Positions 1 through 8,975 are shown, numbered from the stretch's first letter. The stretch is DNA of 64,000 nt from JAFTYO01 sp045613125 (GCA_045613125.1 JAZLAM010000022.1:186001-250000), one strand, 5' to 3'. Numbers and translations are program-made. Notes: a model not told the origin generated them from the sequence alone.

Positions 1-326
1 AAATTTATTCTGTCATTTGTATATGTCTCATCTTTAGTTATTTCATATTCATAACCGGTCTTAAATATAAAATACTTTGAAGAATCTACAGCATAAAAAA
101 GACGTAGTCTTGCGCTTTTCACATCTCCGTCTAAAATACCTGAATAATCATCATAGTATGTTGGTGTATAGTTTAAGGTTAAATTGGCATTTAATTGTTT
201 AGTGATATCATAACTTGTGTCAAATATATCTTTTATCACAATAGTGCCAATATCAGGTCTTCTTAATATCTGACCTTTCTTTGATATAACTAAATCCAAA
301 TTGTTTAATACATTTCTTATACTCAT
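1..326 (-). CDS. hypothetical protein, C-terminus cut by window edge
   Basis: A frame opens at an ATG at 326 and stays open leftwards for 108 codons to the edge of the window, so the end of the protein is missing. It begins MSIRNVLNNLDLVISKKG and then alternates aromatic and charged residues, suggesting beta-rich structure; I recognise no family. It follows the HEPN gene on the same strand after a 64-nt gap with no clear terminator, so it may be the third gene of the nuclease-HEPN operon. No strong Shine-Dalgarno is visible. Confidence 0.5.
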   Translation of the reverse strand, partial: MSIRNVLNNLDLVISKKGQILRRPDIGTIVIKDIFDTSYDITKQLNANLTLNYTPTYYDDYSGILDGDVKSARLRLFYAVDSSKYFIFKTGYEYEITKDETYTNDRIN

Positions 327-390
327 ATTTTTATTTATCTAAAAATTTGAGTTTTTGATTAAAATACGGAATGATTTATTAAATATTTGA

Positions 391-1065
391 TTATTTAATA
401 TGCGACCAAAATACTTCTGAAATATTAGAAAACTGCTCTTTTTCATATTGGTAACCGTAAGCGTTATTATTGATAATAAAATCAATTTTTCTCATAAACC
501 ATGTAATAATATTAATGACTTTATATAATTTGGATATTGAAGGTAATGTCGTAACTTCTTTTGAAAGACTATGTACAATAAAATCTCTATTTTCCCTAAT
601 AAATTTATATTTATTATCTAACTGTTTCCAAAAGAAACACCACATTTTTATAATTAAATCTATTTGTTTTTCGCAATAATCTTTAGCCTCTAGTGCCTCT
701 TCTTCGTTTTTCTTCTTTATGAAATCTTTTATGTTAGAAGTAATATTAGTATCATCAGTAATATATGCTCCTAATGAATCTTTATAATGTTTATCTGCAA
801 AATATGCTTTATTATCTTCAATATATTTAATTATTGATGAAATATTAGCTTTTTTATCTTTACCAGATGGTTCTAAAATTTTTCTTATTTCAATTAACGC
901 TTTTGAGTATAAGCAATTCCCTATTAAATTAAAAACATTTGCTTCTCTTGTATTATTTAATACATTAATATATCCTTTTGAGGATAACATTGTTTCTAAA
1001 CAAAATACAGCATTTTGCCTAAAAGACATTGCTAATTTAAAATTACGTTGTATTTCCTCAGGCAT
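391..1065 (-). CDS. HEPN domain protein (AbiU2-like), putative defence RNase
   Basis: This 224-residue, almost wholly helical protein carries R160-D-x3-H165 (sequence RDFIVHS), which matches the R-[N/D/H]-x3-H active-site signature of HEPN ribonucleases; the general shape resembles the AbiU2-type HEPN group. HEPN proteins in defence and toxin systems usually cleave RNA as dimers. Its ATG lies one base after the stop codon of the upstream Mrr-type nuclease gene, so the two are almost certainly translated from one message, probably with coupling; the Shine-Dalgarno (AGAAGAAG) sits in the end of the upstream gene. The fold call rests on the motif and helical content only; the partner and target are unknown. 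Confidence 0.6.
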   Translation of the reverse strand: MPEEIQRNFKLAMSFRQNAVFCLETMLSSKGYINVLNNTREANVFNLIGNCLYSKALIEIRKILEPSGKDKKANISSIIKYIEDNKAYFADKHYKDSLGAYITDDTNITSNIKDFIKKKNEEEALEAKDYCEKQIDLIIKMWCFFWKQLDNKYKFIRENRDFIVHSLSKEVTTLPSISKLYKVINIITWFMRKIDFIINNNAYGYQYEKEQFSNISEVFWSHIK

Positions 1066-1066
1066 T

Positions 1067-3133
1067 TTACTTCTTCTCTTCTTTAAGTATTTTCTTTGCT
1101 TCTTTTATATTAATGTATGCTTTTGTACCCATTTCGTTTAATAAATGGAGTAAATTGTTTCCATTTAATAATGTAATAGGTTTTCCTTTAGCAAATTTAT
1201 GTGCATCACTACCATAATCTGATGTTGTGATAAGAATTCCTTTGCTTGCACCTTCGTTGATTAAAGTTCCATATAAATCTCTAACAGCAGAAACACCAAC
1301 AACATTTGTGTACCGTTTTGCTTGAATTATTATTTTACCACCTAAAATGGGGTCAGGGTCAAAAGCAATAGCATCTACACCGCCATCTCGACTTGCTTGT
1401 GTTATCTTACATTCTCCACCATTAGAGCTAAATTTCCACTCAAACAATTCTCTAATAAGGTTTTCAAAGTCTTGCCAATCCATAGCAGCTAAATTTGTTC
1501 CAACATCAATATTCTTTGCAACATCATATGCTTCAACAAATCTTTTATCATCTTTATTTGTTTGCATAATTGGTGCAATAGGTGTTAAATCATATAGTTT
1601 AGGAGCCGATATACCCTTTAACCTTACAAAACATTGTTTAGGGTCTATTAGTGAAAAATTGATATCATCAAATTCATCTCTGCTTATTTGTAAGCTTGCG
1701 ACACATATTTCTTTACTTTTTCCTACAGAACGATCAATAGTATTTGCAATACCATTAATAACTATATTATTAATATGTTTATATATATCTCCAATATATA
1801 TAGCATTTACAACAGCAAATATTATTTGATATATAAAATCATCATATATCTTTTTGACAACACTTTCAGGATAGTAAGTTTTTTTGATTTCTCCTTTTAC
1901 CAATTTTACTTCTTTAGGAAGTGTTGATATTAATTCAAAATCAGGAATTGGGTAATTAATAATCAAAATTCTTGTTTCATCGTTATATGATATATCAGCA
2001 TTACTACCGATATTATTAGGTATTTTATTTATTACAGAAGTTAAAAAGAAAGGGATGCCTTCTGCTTTTCCTTCTTTATATGCTTTGTAATTTTCATTAT
2101 TTTGTTCCTCTGATATTGTGTAATCGGTATTTATGGCATTTATTAAATAATTTTTTATATTATCCATAGATTCAATACATAATGTATTAGTGTTTTCTAT
2201 TTCTTGTATCAATTCTATTTTTTCTTTTTCAGCAATCATTGCTTCTTGCATTTTTTCTTCTTCTCTTTTAAGTTTAATTTGATTAAATTCCATTATAATC
2301 TCTTTTGTAGGGTCCTTAAGCACTGGGTCAAATATATAACTTTTTGCCTCTCCAAATTCATCTACAAATAAAAAAACTAAATAGCTTTTTGGTTTACCAT
2401 AAAAATAAATATCAGCGACTTGTTCTTTAGGTAAACAAACTTTATTATTTTTGAAAGCAAATTCGTATCTATCCGAAAATGAAATTAATTTACATGTTTT
2501 GTTTTTAGGTATATTTAACCCATCAAAATGCTTTAAAAATATAACTTTTTCTCTGTTTTTAGAGTTATTGCTGAATTTAATAGCTTTAAATAATAACCAA
2601 AATATGCAGCCAGTTATAAATCCAAGAATGAGCTTTCCGAATAAAGGAGTGTTATCTCCTTGAGTGTTAGGGAAAATTACAATTTCTCCGATGATTATGC
2701 AAATCAACAAAGGCTTAGATTGTATTAAATATTTGTTTTTTATTTTGGAAACAACATTATTGAAGTAAGCAAATGCATTTTTTACACCAATAAATAACTT
2801 ATTCATTTTATCTAAAATTATACGAAAGGGCTTAAGTTTATTAATAAGTGCATTAGCTTTGATAGAAATCTTATTAAAAATATTATTAGATGTACACTTT
2901 TTTAAATCATCAATAGTCTTTTTCTTTAATATAAAATAAGGTAAGCATAAACATATTACAGAAACTACAATAGTAATTATCAGTAAAATTGTGCTAATTG
3001 TTGTAGATGAAGTACCCAATGATTCTGCAATACTTCCTAAAAGTACAGCGGCTCCTATCAAAACAAAAAATAAAATAAAAATGTATTTTATAATATAGAT
3101 AAAAGCATCTAAAAATTTTTTAAAATATTGCAT
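1067..3133 (-). CDS. membrane-anchored Mrr-type restriction endonuclease
   Basis: A 688-residue protein in several parts. Two hydrophobic helices (about 12-32 and 46-68) and a second pair (about 140-156 and 167-183) anchor it in the membrane; a beta-rich segment (about 195-280) and a short coiled coil follow. Residues 551-670 form a Mrr_cat nuclease domain: SRDGGVDA (D583, D587) and IIQAKRY (Q604, K606) give the D...QxK catalytic pattern, followed by the conserved AVRDLYG and GILITTS stretches. Such domains cut DNA, often modified DNA. The start has GGAG six bases upstream. It heads an operon with the HEPN gene. Placing a nuclease at the membrane suggests it acts on DNA entering the cell, which is inference. 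Confidence 0.75.
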   Translation of the reverse strand: MQYFKKFLDAFIYIIKYIFILFFVLIGAAVLLGSIAESLGTSSTTISTILLIITIVVSVICLCLPYFILKKKTIDDLKKCTSNNIFNKISIKANALINKLKPFRIILDKMNKLFIGVKNAFAYFNNVVSKIKNKYLIQSKPLLICIIIGEIVIFPNTQGDNTPLFGKLILGFITGCIFWLLFKAIKFSNNSKNREKVIFLKHFDGLNIPKNKTCKLISFSDRYEFAFKNNKVCLPKEQVADIYFYGKPKSYLVFLFVDEFGEAKSYIFDPVLKDPTKEIIMEFNQIKLKREEEKMQEAMIAEKEKIELIQEIENTNTLCIESMDNIKNYLINAINTDYTISEEQNNENYKAYKEGKAEGIPFFLTSVINKIPNNIGSNADISYNDETRILIINYPIPDFELISTLPKEVKLVKGEIKKTYYPESVVKKIYDDFIYQIIFAVVNAIYIGDIYKHINNIVINGIANTIDRSVGKSKEICVASLQISRDEFDDINFSLIDPKQCFVRLKGISAPKLYDLTPIAPIMQTNKDDKRFVEAYDVAKNIDVGTNLAAMDWQDFENLIRELFEWKFSSNGGECKITQASRDGGVDAIAFDPDPILGGKIIIQAKRYTNVVGVSAVRDLYGTLINEGASKGILITTSDYGSDAHKFAKGKPITLLNGNNLLHLLNEMGTKAYINIKEAKKILKEEKK

Positions 3134-3540
3134 TATATCTCCAAATAACTCTAATTTAATATATAGGGCAATAATAATTCCATTGTTATTTGAAAATCAA
3201 GAAATTTTAATTTTTAATCTATGTATAATGTCATATAATGGCACTTATCTATCAAATCCTCTCAACAATCAAATCTATTGCTGTTTTGCCTTGGATGTTT
3301 CGTAAAATTGTTAGGTCGCAACTATTATCTATCAATCTATAGTGGCAAAAATGGGGTAAATGTCTTAAAGTTTGAGAGAAATCTTAAAATGCAATCGGGT
3401 AAATGTCTTAAATATCTTGCAAACCCAATCGGGGAAAATTGTAAAAAATCTTATAAAAGTGAATAAAGCAAAGTGTCTACTACGTCTTTAATGACGTGTA
3501 GGTGTGACGTGCATGTTAAAACTGGCTGAAAATAAAGCAT
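3134..3540. other. intergenic stretch between nuclease gene and tRNA-Thr
   Basis: About 400 bases with no convincing gene; a 62-codon plus-strand frame at 3278-3466 has no recognisable product. It should hold the promoter of the leftward nuclease-HEPN operon. A 16-base direct repeat, gggtaaatgtcttaaa, occurs at 3354-3369 and 3397-3412. The stretch separates the accessory block from the tRNA 3' end and may contain an integration junction, but no second copy of the tRNA end was found in this window. Confidence 0.4.
3354..3412. repeat. 16-bp direct repeat pair
   Basis: The sequence gggtaaatgtcttaaa is present exactly at 3354-3369 and again at 3397-3412, 43 bases apart start to start, upstream of the Mrr-type nuclease gene. 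It could be a pair of regulator sites or the trace of a small duplication. Confidence 0.5.
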
Positions 3541-3566
3541 AAAAAAAGCCCTCGTTTTAGGGGCTT
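3541..3566 (-). terminator. intrinsic terminator of tRNA-Thr
   Basis: On the minus strand an AAGCCC / GGGCTT stem with a ten-base loop is followed by a run of seven T (plus-strand A at 3541-3547), directly downstream of the tRNA. Confidence 0.7.
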
Positions 3567-3576
3567 AAAAAAAAGC

Positions 3577-3652
<76 letters not shown>

Positions 3653-3722
3653 ACACTTGTTCCGTAATGCCACAAACATATTCAAAAAGCAAGCATTATT
3701 TTACCGATATAAAAATATAATT

Positions 3723-3747
3723 TAACCCGCCATAATATGACGGGTTA
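3723..3747 (-). terminator. terminator-like hairpin after the mscS-type gene
   Basis: TAACCCG and CGGGTTA form a seven-base stem just downstream of the channel gene on the minus strand. The T-run behind it is weak and interrupted. Confidence 0.45.
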
Positions 3748-3753
3748 TAATAA

Positions 3754-6150
3754 TTATTCATCACGTGCGTAAAATTGTGTATCGGAGGAAACTTTATCAC
3801 CATGGTGAATAACAACCTGTTGAAATGGAATTTCAATTTTTTCTTCAATAAACCTTTTATTTATTTCATACCTCAATTCACTTGGTATACTCCATCCTTC
3901 CCATATATTGTTTGAGTAACATCTGAGCTCAAACTCTAATGAATTAGCGCCAAAATCTTGAAATAAAACATATGGTGCTGGATTTTTTAAAACATATTTG
4001 TGTTTTTTTGCACATTCCAACAATATTTCTGTAACCTTTTTAACATCGCTTCCGTAAGCTACACCTACTTTAACAGATTTTCTTGTCCTGTTATCATCAT
4101 GCGTCAAATTAATGATAGAAGATGATAATAATGTAGCATTTGGAATGATAACGCTTGTTTTATTAAAAGTTTCAAGTTCAGTTGAACGAATATTTATCTG
4201 CTTAATTGTTCCTTCTTGATTATCCAAAATAACCCAATCCCCAACTTTGAATGGGCGCTCAAACAAAATAATGATACCTGATACAAAGTTATTTATCACA
4301 TTTTGCAAACCAAAACCTATACCAACAGATAAAGCACCGGCAATCACAGCAAGATTTGTCAGATCAGCTCCCATAACTATAATAGCCAACAGAACAGATA
4401 TGATAAATCCTACAAAACCTATACCAGACGATAAAGAATGTTTAATGCCATCATCAATATTAAGTTTTGCAAAAACATTATTGGTTAAATGATTTTTTGT
4501 TATTTTTATAACAGCAAGAGAACCAAAGAACACTACTATTCCCAACACAATTGCAATTAAAGAAATTTGTACTCCGCCAACCTTAAATCCGAACAAGATT
4601 TTTTTTGTTATATGAATGATAAAATCACCTGAAAGTCCCCATAAATTTAAGATAGTAAAAATAAATAATAAAGCTATAAATGGATTTAATATCAAATTTA
4701 ATCCAAAGTTTACACTTGAGAGTACTTTACGTCTTATTTTAAATGTCTTTCCCCAAAATCCTAACAACAATATACGTCGTAAAATTTCAGAAAATAATCG
4801 ATGAATGATAAAAAATACACATAAAATGATTGCCGTTATAATTATGCGATTTAAGATGTAAGCAGCAAGTTGAGGATATCCGAATAATGAAACACCAAAA
4901 GTTGCAAGACATATAAAAGTTGTAGTAAATATAATTTTTGTTGCACTGCTTAGACCTTCATTATCGTCTGTTTGTTCATCTGTTTTAACTTGTGCGGCAC
5001 CAGTGTCATCATCGTTGAAAATTTTACTAACCAACAAAACAATAACAAAAGATTTGATAGCACAAGATATAGAAATCAATATATTCAGTAATACTTGTTC
5101 ATATCCCGAAATACTTGCAATGTGTTCTAAAAGGGATATAGTTCCTATTAAAATAATACTTAAATACAATGCTTTCACAATTTCTATAGCTTTTGGCGTA
5201 GAAACATTTAATAAACGCCATTTTTCATTATACGGAGCAAAGGTAACTCTTGCAATTGCCCTAGCCAATATAACGTATAAAAAGTAAAAAAGTGTGCTAT
5301 TTAATACTTTTCCGAAAAATCCTATGGTAAATATTTTTGTTCCTATCAACCATAATAAAAAGCTGCCAATTATCAATGAAGGTATGACACCATAAGCAAC
5401 AGATACAAAGATCGCTGCCATAATTTTTTGCCCATAACGAGGATTTTCAATATCTGCACGATATCCTAATTTGCTTAAGATTAAGCGTTTTAATAAAAGG
5501 CCTATCCAAAAAGCTCCTATTAAAATGAAAAAGATAGGAATAAAATAATTCAAAACGTAACTTTTGGCTTGTGCATTCAAATCATTTTTATACCAACTGA
5601 TCGGGGATTTAACAATATCCCAGAAAAAACCGACCAATTCTTTTATACCCGAGAAAAAATTTTGAGGCTCGATTAAAGCTGATTGTTTATTTACCAAAGA
5701 GCCAATCAATTCTTGATTACGTGAATTTAAAATTAAAATATTAAGTTCATCGATTTTTACTTGTAAAATATCTGTTTCCGCAATTCTGCTTTTAATTATG
5801 GCAACCTGATTTTTAAATTCTTTTCTTTTGGTTGCCATTTCATCAATTTCTTCTATACCGTCTTGAGGCTCTTCTCCCAGAGCTTCAAGTTGTTTTTGCG
5901 CTATTTTTAATTCTTTTTCATTTTCTTTTTTAGTTGTTTGTAAAACATTTGTTAAATCAGCCAAAAATACTGAATTTTCTTCCAGATTATCAACCGTATA
6001 ATCTCCACTCTTTAAGTTTTTTTCAATTTTATCCAATTTTTTAGAAAGTTGTGTAAATTCAAAGGGGATACCGGTATCTTTAACTTGAGCCAATGATACA
6101 TGTATATTTAAAAAGAAACAAATCAAAAAAATCTTAAAGAGCTTTGTCAT
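3754..6150 (-). CDS. MscS-family mechanosensitive channel, large form
   Basis: A 798-residue inner-membrane channel thought to release solutes during osmotic downshock. A signal peptide (about 1-21, ending VSLA before QVK) is followed by a periplasmic coiled coil to about residue 150, many hydrophobic helices from about 200 to 600, and the MscS core: the Gly/Ala-rich pore helix at about 600-635 (GALSVGIGFGLQNV), then VGDWV and the beta domain with the VIIPN motif near 670. The length and long periplasmic part match MscK/YbdG-type large channels rather than small MscS. It lies 11 nt downstream of the semialdehyde-dehydrogenase-like gene and probably shares its transcript. Confidence 0.88.
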   Translation of the reverse strand: MTKLFKIFLICFFLNIHVSLAQVKDTGIPFEFTQLSKKLDKIEKNLKSGDYTVDNLEENSVFLADLTNVLQTTKKENEKELKIAQKQLEALGEEPQDGIEEIDEMATKRKEFKNQVAIIKSRIAETDILQVKIDELNILILNSRNQELIGSLVNKQSALIEPQNFFSGIKELVGFFWDIVKSPISWYKNDLNAQAKSYVLNYFIPIFFILIGAFWIGLLLKRLILSKLGYRADIENPRYGQKIMAAIFVSVAYGVIPSLIIGSFLLWLIGTKIFTIGFFGKVLNSTLFYFLYVILARAIARVTFAPYNEKWRLLNVSTPKAIEIVKALYLSIILIGTISLLEHIASISGYEQVLLNILISISCAIKSFVIVLLVSKIFNDDDTGAAQVKTDEQTDDNEGLSSATKIIFTTTFICLATFGVSLFGYPQLAAYILNRIIITAIILCVFFIIHRLFSEILRRILLLGFWGKTFKIRRKVLSSVNFGLNLILNPFIALLFIFTILNLWGLSGDFIIHITKKILFGFKVGGVQISLIAIVLGIVVFFGSLAVIKITKNHLTNNVFAKLNIDDGIKHSLSSGIGFVGFIISVLLAIIVMGADLTNLAVIAGALSVGIGFGLQNVINNFVSGIIILFERPFKVGDWVILDNQEGTIKQINIRSTELETFNKTSVIIPNATLLSSSIINLTHDDNRTRKSVKVGVAYGSDVKKVTEILLECAKKHKYVLKNPAPYVLFQDFGANSLEFELRCYSNNIWEGWSIPSELRYEINKRFIEEKIEIPFQQVVIHHGDKVSSDTQFYARDE

Positions 6151-6161
6151 ATCATCTTCTC

Positions 6162-7166
6162 CTATTTTTTAAGTAAGAGTTTTGTTACATTAAAAGCATT
6201 CTTTGCAATTCCTGCTCGCAAATTATCTGCAACAACCCAAAAAGAAAATCCATTTTCAACAGATAAATCTTGCCTCAAACGACTAACATAAACATCTTTT
6301 TCTCCTTGAACATCGTTAAGACTTACATAACCGGCATCAACTTGTTTATCAAAGACAACTATACCATCGGTTTTACTCATAAGTTTTTTTACATTATCTA
6401 CATCAACTTCTTCAAGGCACTCAGCGTTAACAAACATCCCAGCACCAATAAAAGCCGGAACAAAAGCACAGTTTGCATGAACCTTCATATTTCCACCCAA
6501 AACTTTTTTAATTTGAGCATTTATCTCCCATTCTACCTTAGTTTCTTCACCAATAAATTCGCCTACCTGAGGTAAAACATTAAAAGCTATCTGCTTTTTA
6601 AATATACTTTCATCATCAACCAAGCTAGTATTCATAAAAATTTTACGCGTTTGATTAAATAACTCATCCATTGCCTCTTTTCCATATACCGATGTCGACA
6701 GATATGTACTAATGGTAAGTTTCGTTAAATTAAGAGCTTGATTTACTTTTGCCAAAGGTTGCAATATTTGAGTTACAAATGCTGACGGAATGGCAACAAT
6801 ATTTTTTCTTGCGTCTGTAATTGCTAAGTCATTAACACCAAACACAATCATTGGCACATCCATATCAGAAAATGTTGAACCGGAACAGTCGACAATTTTA
6901 ATACCTTTGGCATAGGCCTTAGGTAAATATTGTTTAGTAAGTTCTTCTGATGTCGCAAAAATAACCAAATCAACACTGGAAAAATCAAAATCATCTAAAT
7001 TGTATACATCTAAATCTACATCTTCACCATATGAAACCATTGTTCCTAACGGAGCTTTAGGCTCTAAAGCTATAATATCATGTTCGCAAAATCCATCTTC
7101 TTCAAAAAAATTTAAAATTTCACGTCCAACACTTTCCATAATACCTGCAATAGCAATTTTGGTCAT
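6162..7166 (-). CDS. aspartate-semialdehyde dehydrogenase-like protein, catalytic residues lost
   Basis: A 334-residue protein with the full outline of aspartate-semialdehyde dehydrogenase: N-terminal nucleotide-binding fold (KIAIAGIMESVGREIL), LPQVGEF in the dimerisation domain, and C-terminal DNLRAGIAKNAFN. However, the catalytic cysteine motif PNCSTxQ reads PSAFVTQ (residues 127-133, Cys replaced by Ala129), and the histidine of the VPVFxGHS motif is Ala242 (VPAFIGAG). The enzyme therefore should not make aspartate semialdehyde. It resembles the Usg-type paralogues known beside true asd genes in other proteobacteria, whose role is unclear. The gene heads an operon with the MscS-type channel. 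A working asd would be expected elsewhere in the genome. Confidence 0.75.
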   Translation of the reverse strand: MTKIAIAGIMESVGREILNFFEEDGFCEHDIIALEPKAPLGTMVSYGEDVDLDVYNLDDFDFSSVDLVIFATSEELTKQYLPKAYAKGIKIVDCSGSTFSDMDVPMIVFGVNDLAITDARKNIVAIPSAFVTQILQPLAKVNQALNLTKLTISTYLSTSVYGKEAMDELFNQTRKIFMNTSLVDDESIFKKQIAFNVLPQVGEFIGEETKVEWEINAQIKKVLGGNMKVHANCAFVPAFIGAGMFVNAECLEEVDVDNVKKLMSKTDGIVVFDKQVDAGYVSLNDVQGEKDVYVSRLRQDLSVENGFSFWVVADNLRAGIAKNAFNVTKLLLKK

Positions 7167-7371
7167 ATCTCAATCCTTTACATAAATTATTTAGTTTCTT
7201 TTATCATTAATTTATTTAAAAATAATAAAAAATACTTTTATAGCTCTTCATATTTATAATTAATTTTTATTTTTTCAAAAAAATAAAAATTTATATTGCT
7301 TTTACATTATTTTTGATGTATTAAAAATGATGTATTACTACTCTTGGTTGTATTTTATTGGAGATTTATTT

Positions 7372-7677
7372 ATGACAAAGTTAACAAATCGCGTAATTTC
7401 AATTTTTGATAGAAAAACCAGTATGCGTCTTGCCAATCCTGAATGGCTGGCAATTGACGATATATGCTATCGTGAACATATTAAGCGTAAAAAATTATTT
7501 GAACTTATTGCGGCTAATAAAGATCCTAAAATAGGGTTTACATGCTCAGTAAGGCTATTTGCTATAACATATATGCATTCGCTTATTTCTGAGCAAAACT
7601 TATATAAAGGTAGTCATTTAAAAACTGCAAATTCAGACTTCAGCAATATTCTCAATGTTATTAACATAATGTCTTAA
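7372..7677 (+). CDS. ribbon-helix-helix domain protein (RHH_4-like)
   Basis: A 101-residue protein using the ATG at 7372, which has GGAG eight bases upstream; an upstream in-frame ATG at 7327 lacks such a site. NRVISIFDRKTSMRLANPEW, then an amphipathic helix and the ending RLFAITYMHSL, match the RHH_4 family of small DNA-binding or adaptor proteins common in Alphaproteobacteria, here in divergent form. It stands alone, followed by a secreted protein gene on the same strand. Confidence 0.6.
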   Translation: MTKLTNRVISIFDRKTSMRLANPEWLAIDDICYREHIKRKKLFELIAANKDPKIGFTCSVRLFAITYMHSLISEQNLYKGSHLKTANSDFSNILNVINIMS

Positions 7678-7738
7678 TCCTTGGTTGTATTGAAATAATA
7701 GAACAGAAAGTATAGTTATAAAAGGAGAGGAATAACAA

Positions 7739-8185
7739 ATGATAAAACTTATTACTTTTATAACTTTACTTTCAACATATACTTATGCTCAAACTCCGAC
7801 AATAGTTTATGGAGATTCTGAATTACCCGATAAAACTCACGACAGCGTTATTTTGGTGCAACCGGAAAATGCTCCAAACCCTTTGGGAAATCCAATAGTC
7901 GTTCCTGAAAACTTATATAACACTGAAAGTGCTATATCTGAAAAAACAATTCCCGCAAAAAATAATATACCTCAAAACAACAAGGCCGTATCTATCCAAC
8001 AAATATCTGAACAAAACCCACCGGCTTTTTCAGAAACACCCCAAGAACTACAAAATAAAATTGAAAACACACTATATCAAGGAGGAGATAGAATTTATGA
8101 TATTCAATCTTATCCTCTTAATGATATAAAAAAAATAACTGAACCTAATATACAACCGACAATCACCACATATCCTGAATATTAA
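7739..8185 (+). CDS. hypothetical secreted protein
   Basis: A 148-residue protein with a strong ribosome binding site (AAAGGAGAGG ahead of the ATG) and a signal peptide of about 17 residues (MIKLITFITLLSTYTYA, then QTP). The rest is proline- and asparagine-rich with low complexity and no known domain, suggesting a disordered periplasmic protein. Its stop overlaps the end of the convergent trmB gene by a few bases. Confidence 0.6.
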   Translation: MIKLITFITLLSTYTYAQTPTIVYGDSELPDKTHDSVILVQPENAPNPLGNPIVVPENLYNTESAISEKTIPAKNNIPQNNKAVSIQQISEQNPPAFSETPQELQNKIENTLYQGGDRIYDIQSYPLNDIKKITEPNIQPTITTYPEY

Positions 8186-8910
8186 ATTCTTTCATATTCA
8201 AAAAACACCGGTTTTCTACCTTCTCTTATTGCTTTTTGCTGATATTTTGTTTCAACCCAATCTTGTGGAGGATTACGCCAATCTTTAGAACATTTTGCGG
8301 TCCATCTGAAAAATTGACATTCACTCATTTTTTTCAATGTCCACGCTTTATAAACCTTATGGTCGGTTGCAATTCTTAAAACACCACCTTTTTTAATTAT
8401 ACGAGCAAGTTCTTTCAAATTATCAGGATTAACGAATCGCCGGTCAGCATGCCTTTTTTTAGGCCATGGATCTGGAAACAATAAAAAGACTCTATCAACA
8501 AAACCGTCCGGAATTTTACTAAATAATAACCTTGCATCATCATCAAAGACTCTGATATTATCCGTTCTGTTTTTTAATATTTCAATATTTTCAGGTATAT
8601 TTTTCCCATCTTTAACACCTGTAATAAGTGTTAATAAATTGGCGACACCATTTTGAAAAACCTCTATACCTATAAAACCTGTATTAGGATAATGTGCTGC
8701 TTGTCCAGCTAAATGAACGCCATCTCCAAAACCGATTTCCAAATTTATTTTTTCAACAGGGAAGCCAAATAAGGTGTTTTTATCAAAACATGTATCTTCA
8801 TTTATACGAATACGCGGTAAAAAATACTCCAATAAAATATTTTTTGTTTTACGAATTGTACGACCTTTACGACGACCAAAAAATTTAGGTTGTTTTATAT
8901 CTTCTTGCAT
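8182..8910 (-). CDS. trmB: tRNA (guanine-N7-)-methyltransferase
   Basis: TrmB methylates N7 of G46 in the tRNA variable loop using S-adenosylmethionine. The 242-residue frame shows the SAM-binding motif LEIGFGDGVHLAGQA, the signature LLFPDPWPKKRHADRRF, and the family N-terminus FGRRKGR. The start is placed at the ATG at 8910 because AGGA lies ten bases upstream; an in-frame TTG at 8928 is possible but lies inside a hairpin. That hairpin (8915-8945) hides the Shine-Dalgarno, so translation may depend on it opening. It is downstream of the XRE gene on the same strand. Confidence 0.93.
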   Translation of the reverse strand: MQEDIKQPKFFGRRKGRTIRKTKNILLEYFLPRIRINEDTCFDKNTLFGFPVEKINLEIGFGDGVHLAGQAAHYPNTGFIGIEVFQNGVANLLTLITGVKDGKNIPENIEILKNRTDNIRVFDDDARLLFSKIPDGFVDRVFLLFPDPWPKKRHADRRFVNPDNLKELARIIKKGGVLRIATDHKVYKAWTLKKMSECQFFRWTAKCSKDWRNPPQDWVETKYQQKAIREGRKPVFFEYERI

Positions 8911-8914
8911 AAAA

Positions 8915-8945
8915 AATGTTCCTATCAAAGTTTATAAGGAACATT
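8915..8945 (-). promoter_or_regulatory. hairpin covering the trmB ribosome binding site
   Basis: AATGTTCCT (8915-8923) and AGGAACATT (8937-8945) form a perfect nine-base stem with a 13-base loop. On the minus strand the 3' arm contains the AGGA used by trmB and is followed by six T running right up to the trmB ATG. It could act as the terminator of the upstream XRE gene, an attenuator, or a translational switch. Confidence 0.6.
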
Positions 8946-8975
8946 ATTATCTCATATTTATTTAATATTCAAGGA

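Noticed and set aside
3278..3466. 62-codon plus-strand frame between the nuclease gene and tRNA-Thr
   Set aside because: No good ribosome binding site and no recognisable product; the sequence overlaps a direct repeat and is better read as intergenic.
1..3576. Complete integrative element with attachment sites
   Set aside because: No integrase gene and no second copy of the tRNA-Thr 3' end were found in the window; the left boundary lies outside it.
8911..8928. TTG start for trmB at 8928
   Set aside because: The codon lies in the loop/stem of a hairpin and has no Shine-Dalgarno, whereas the ATG at 8910 has AGGA upstream.
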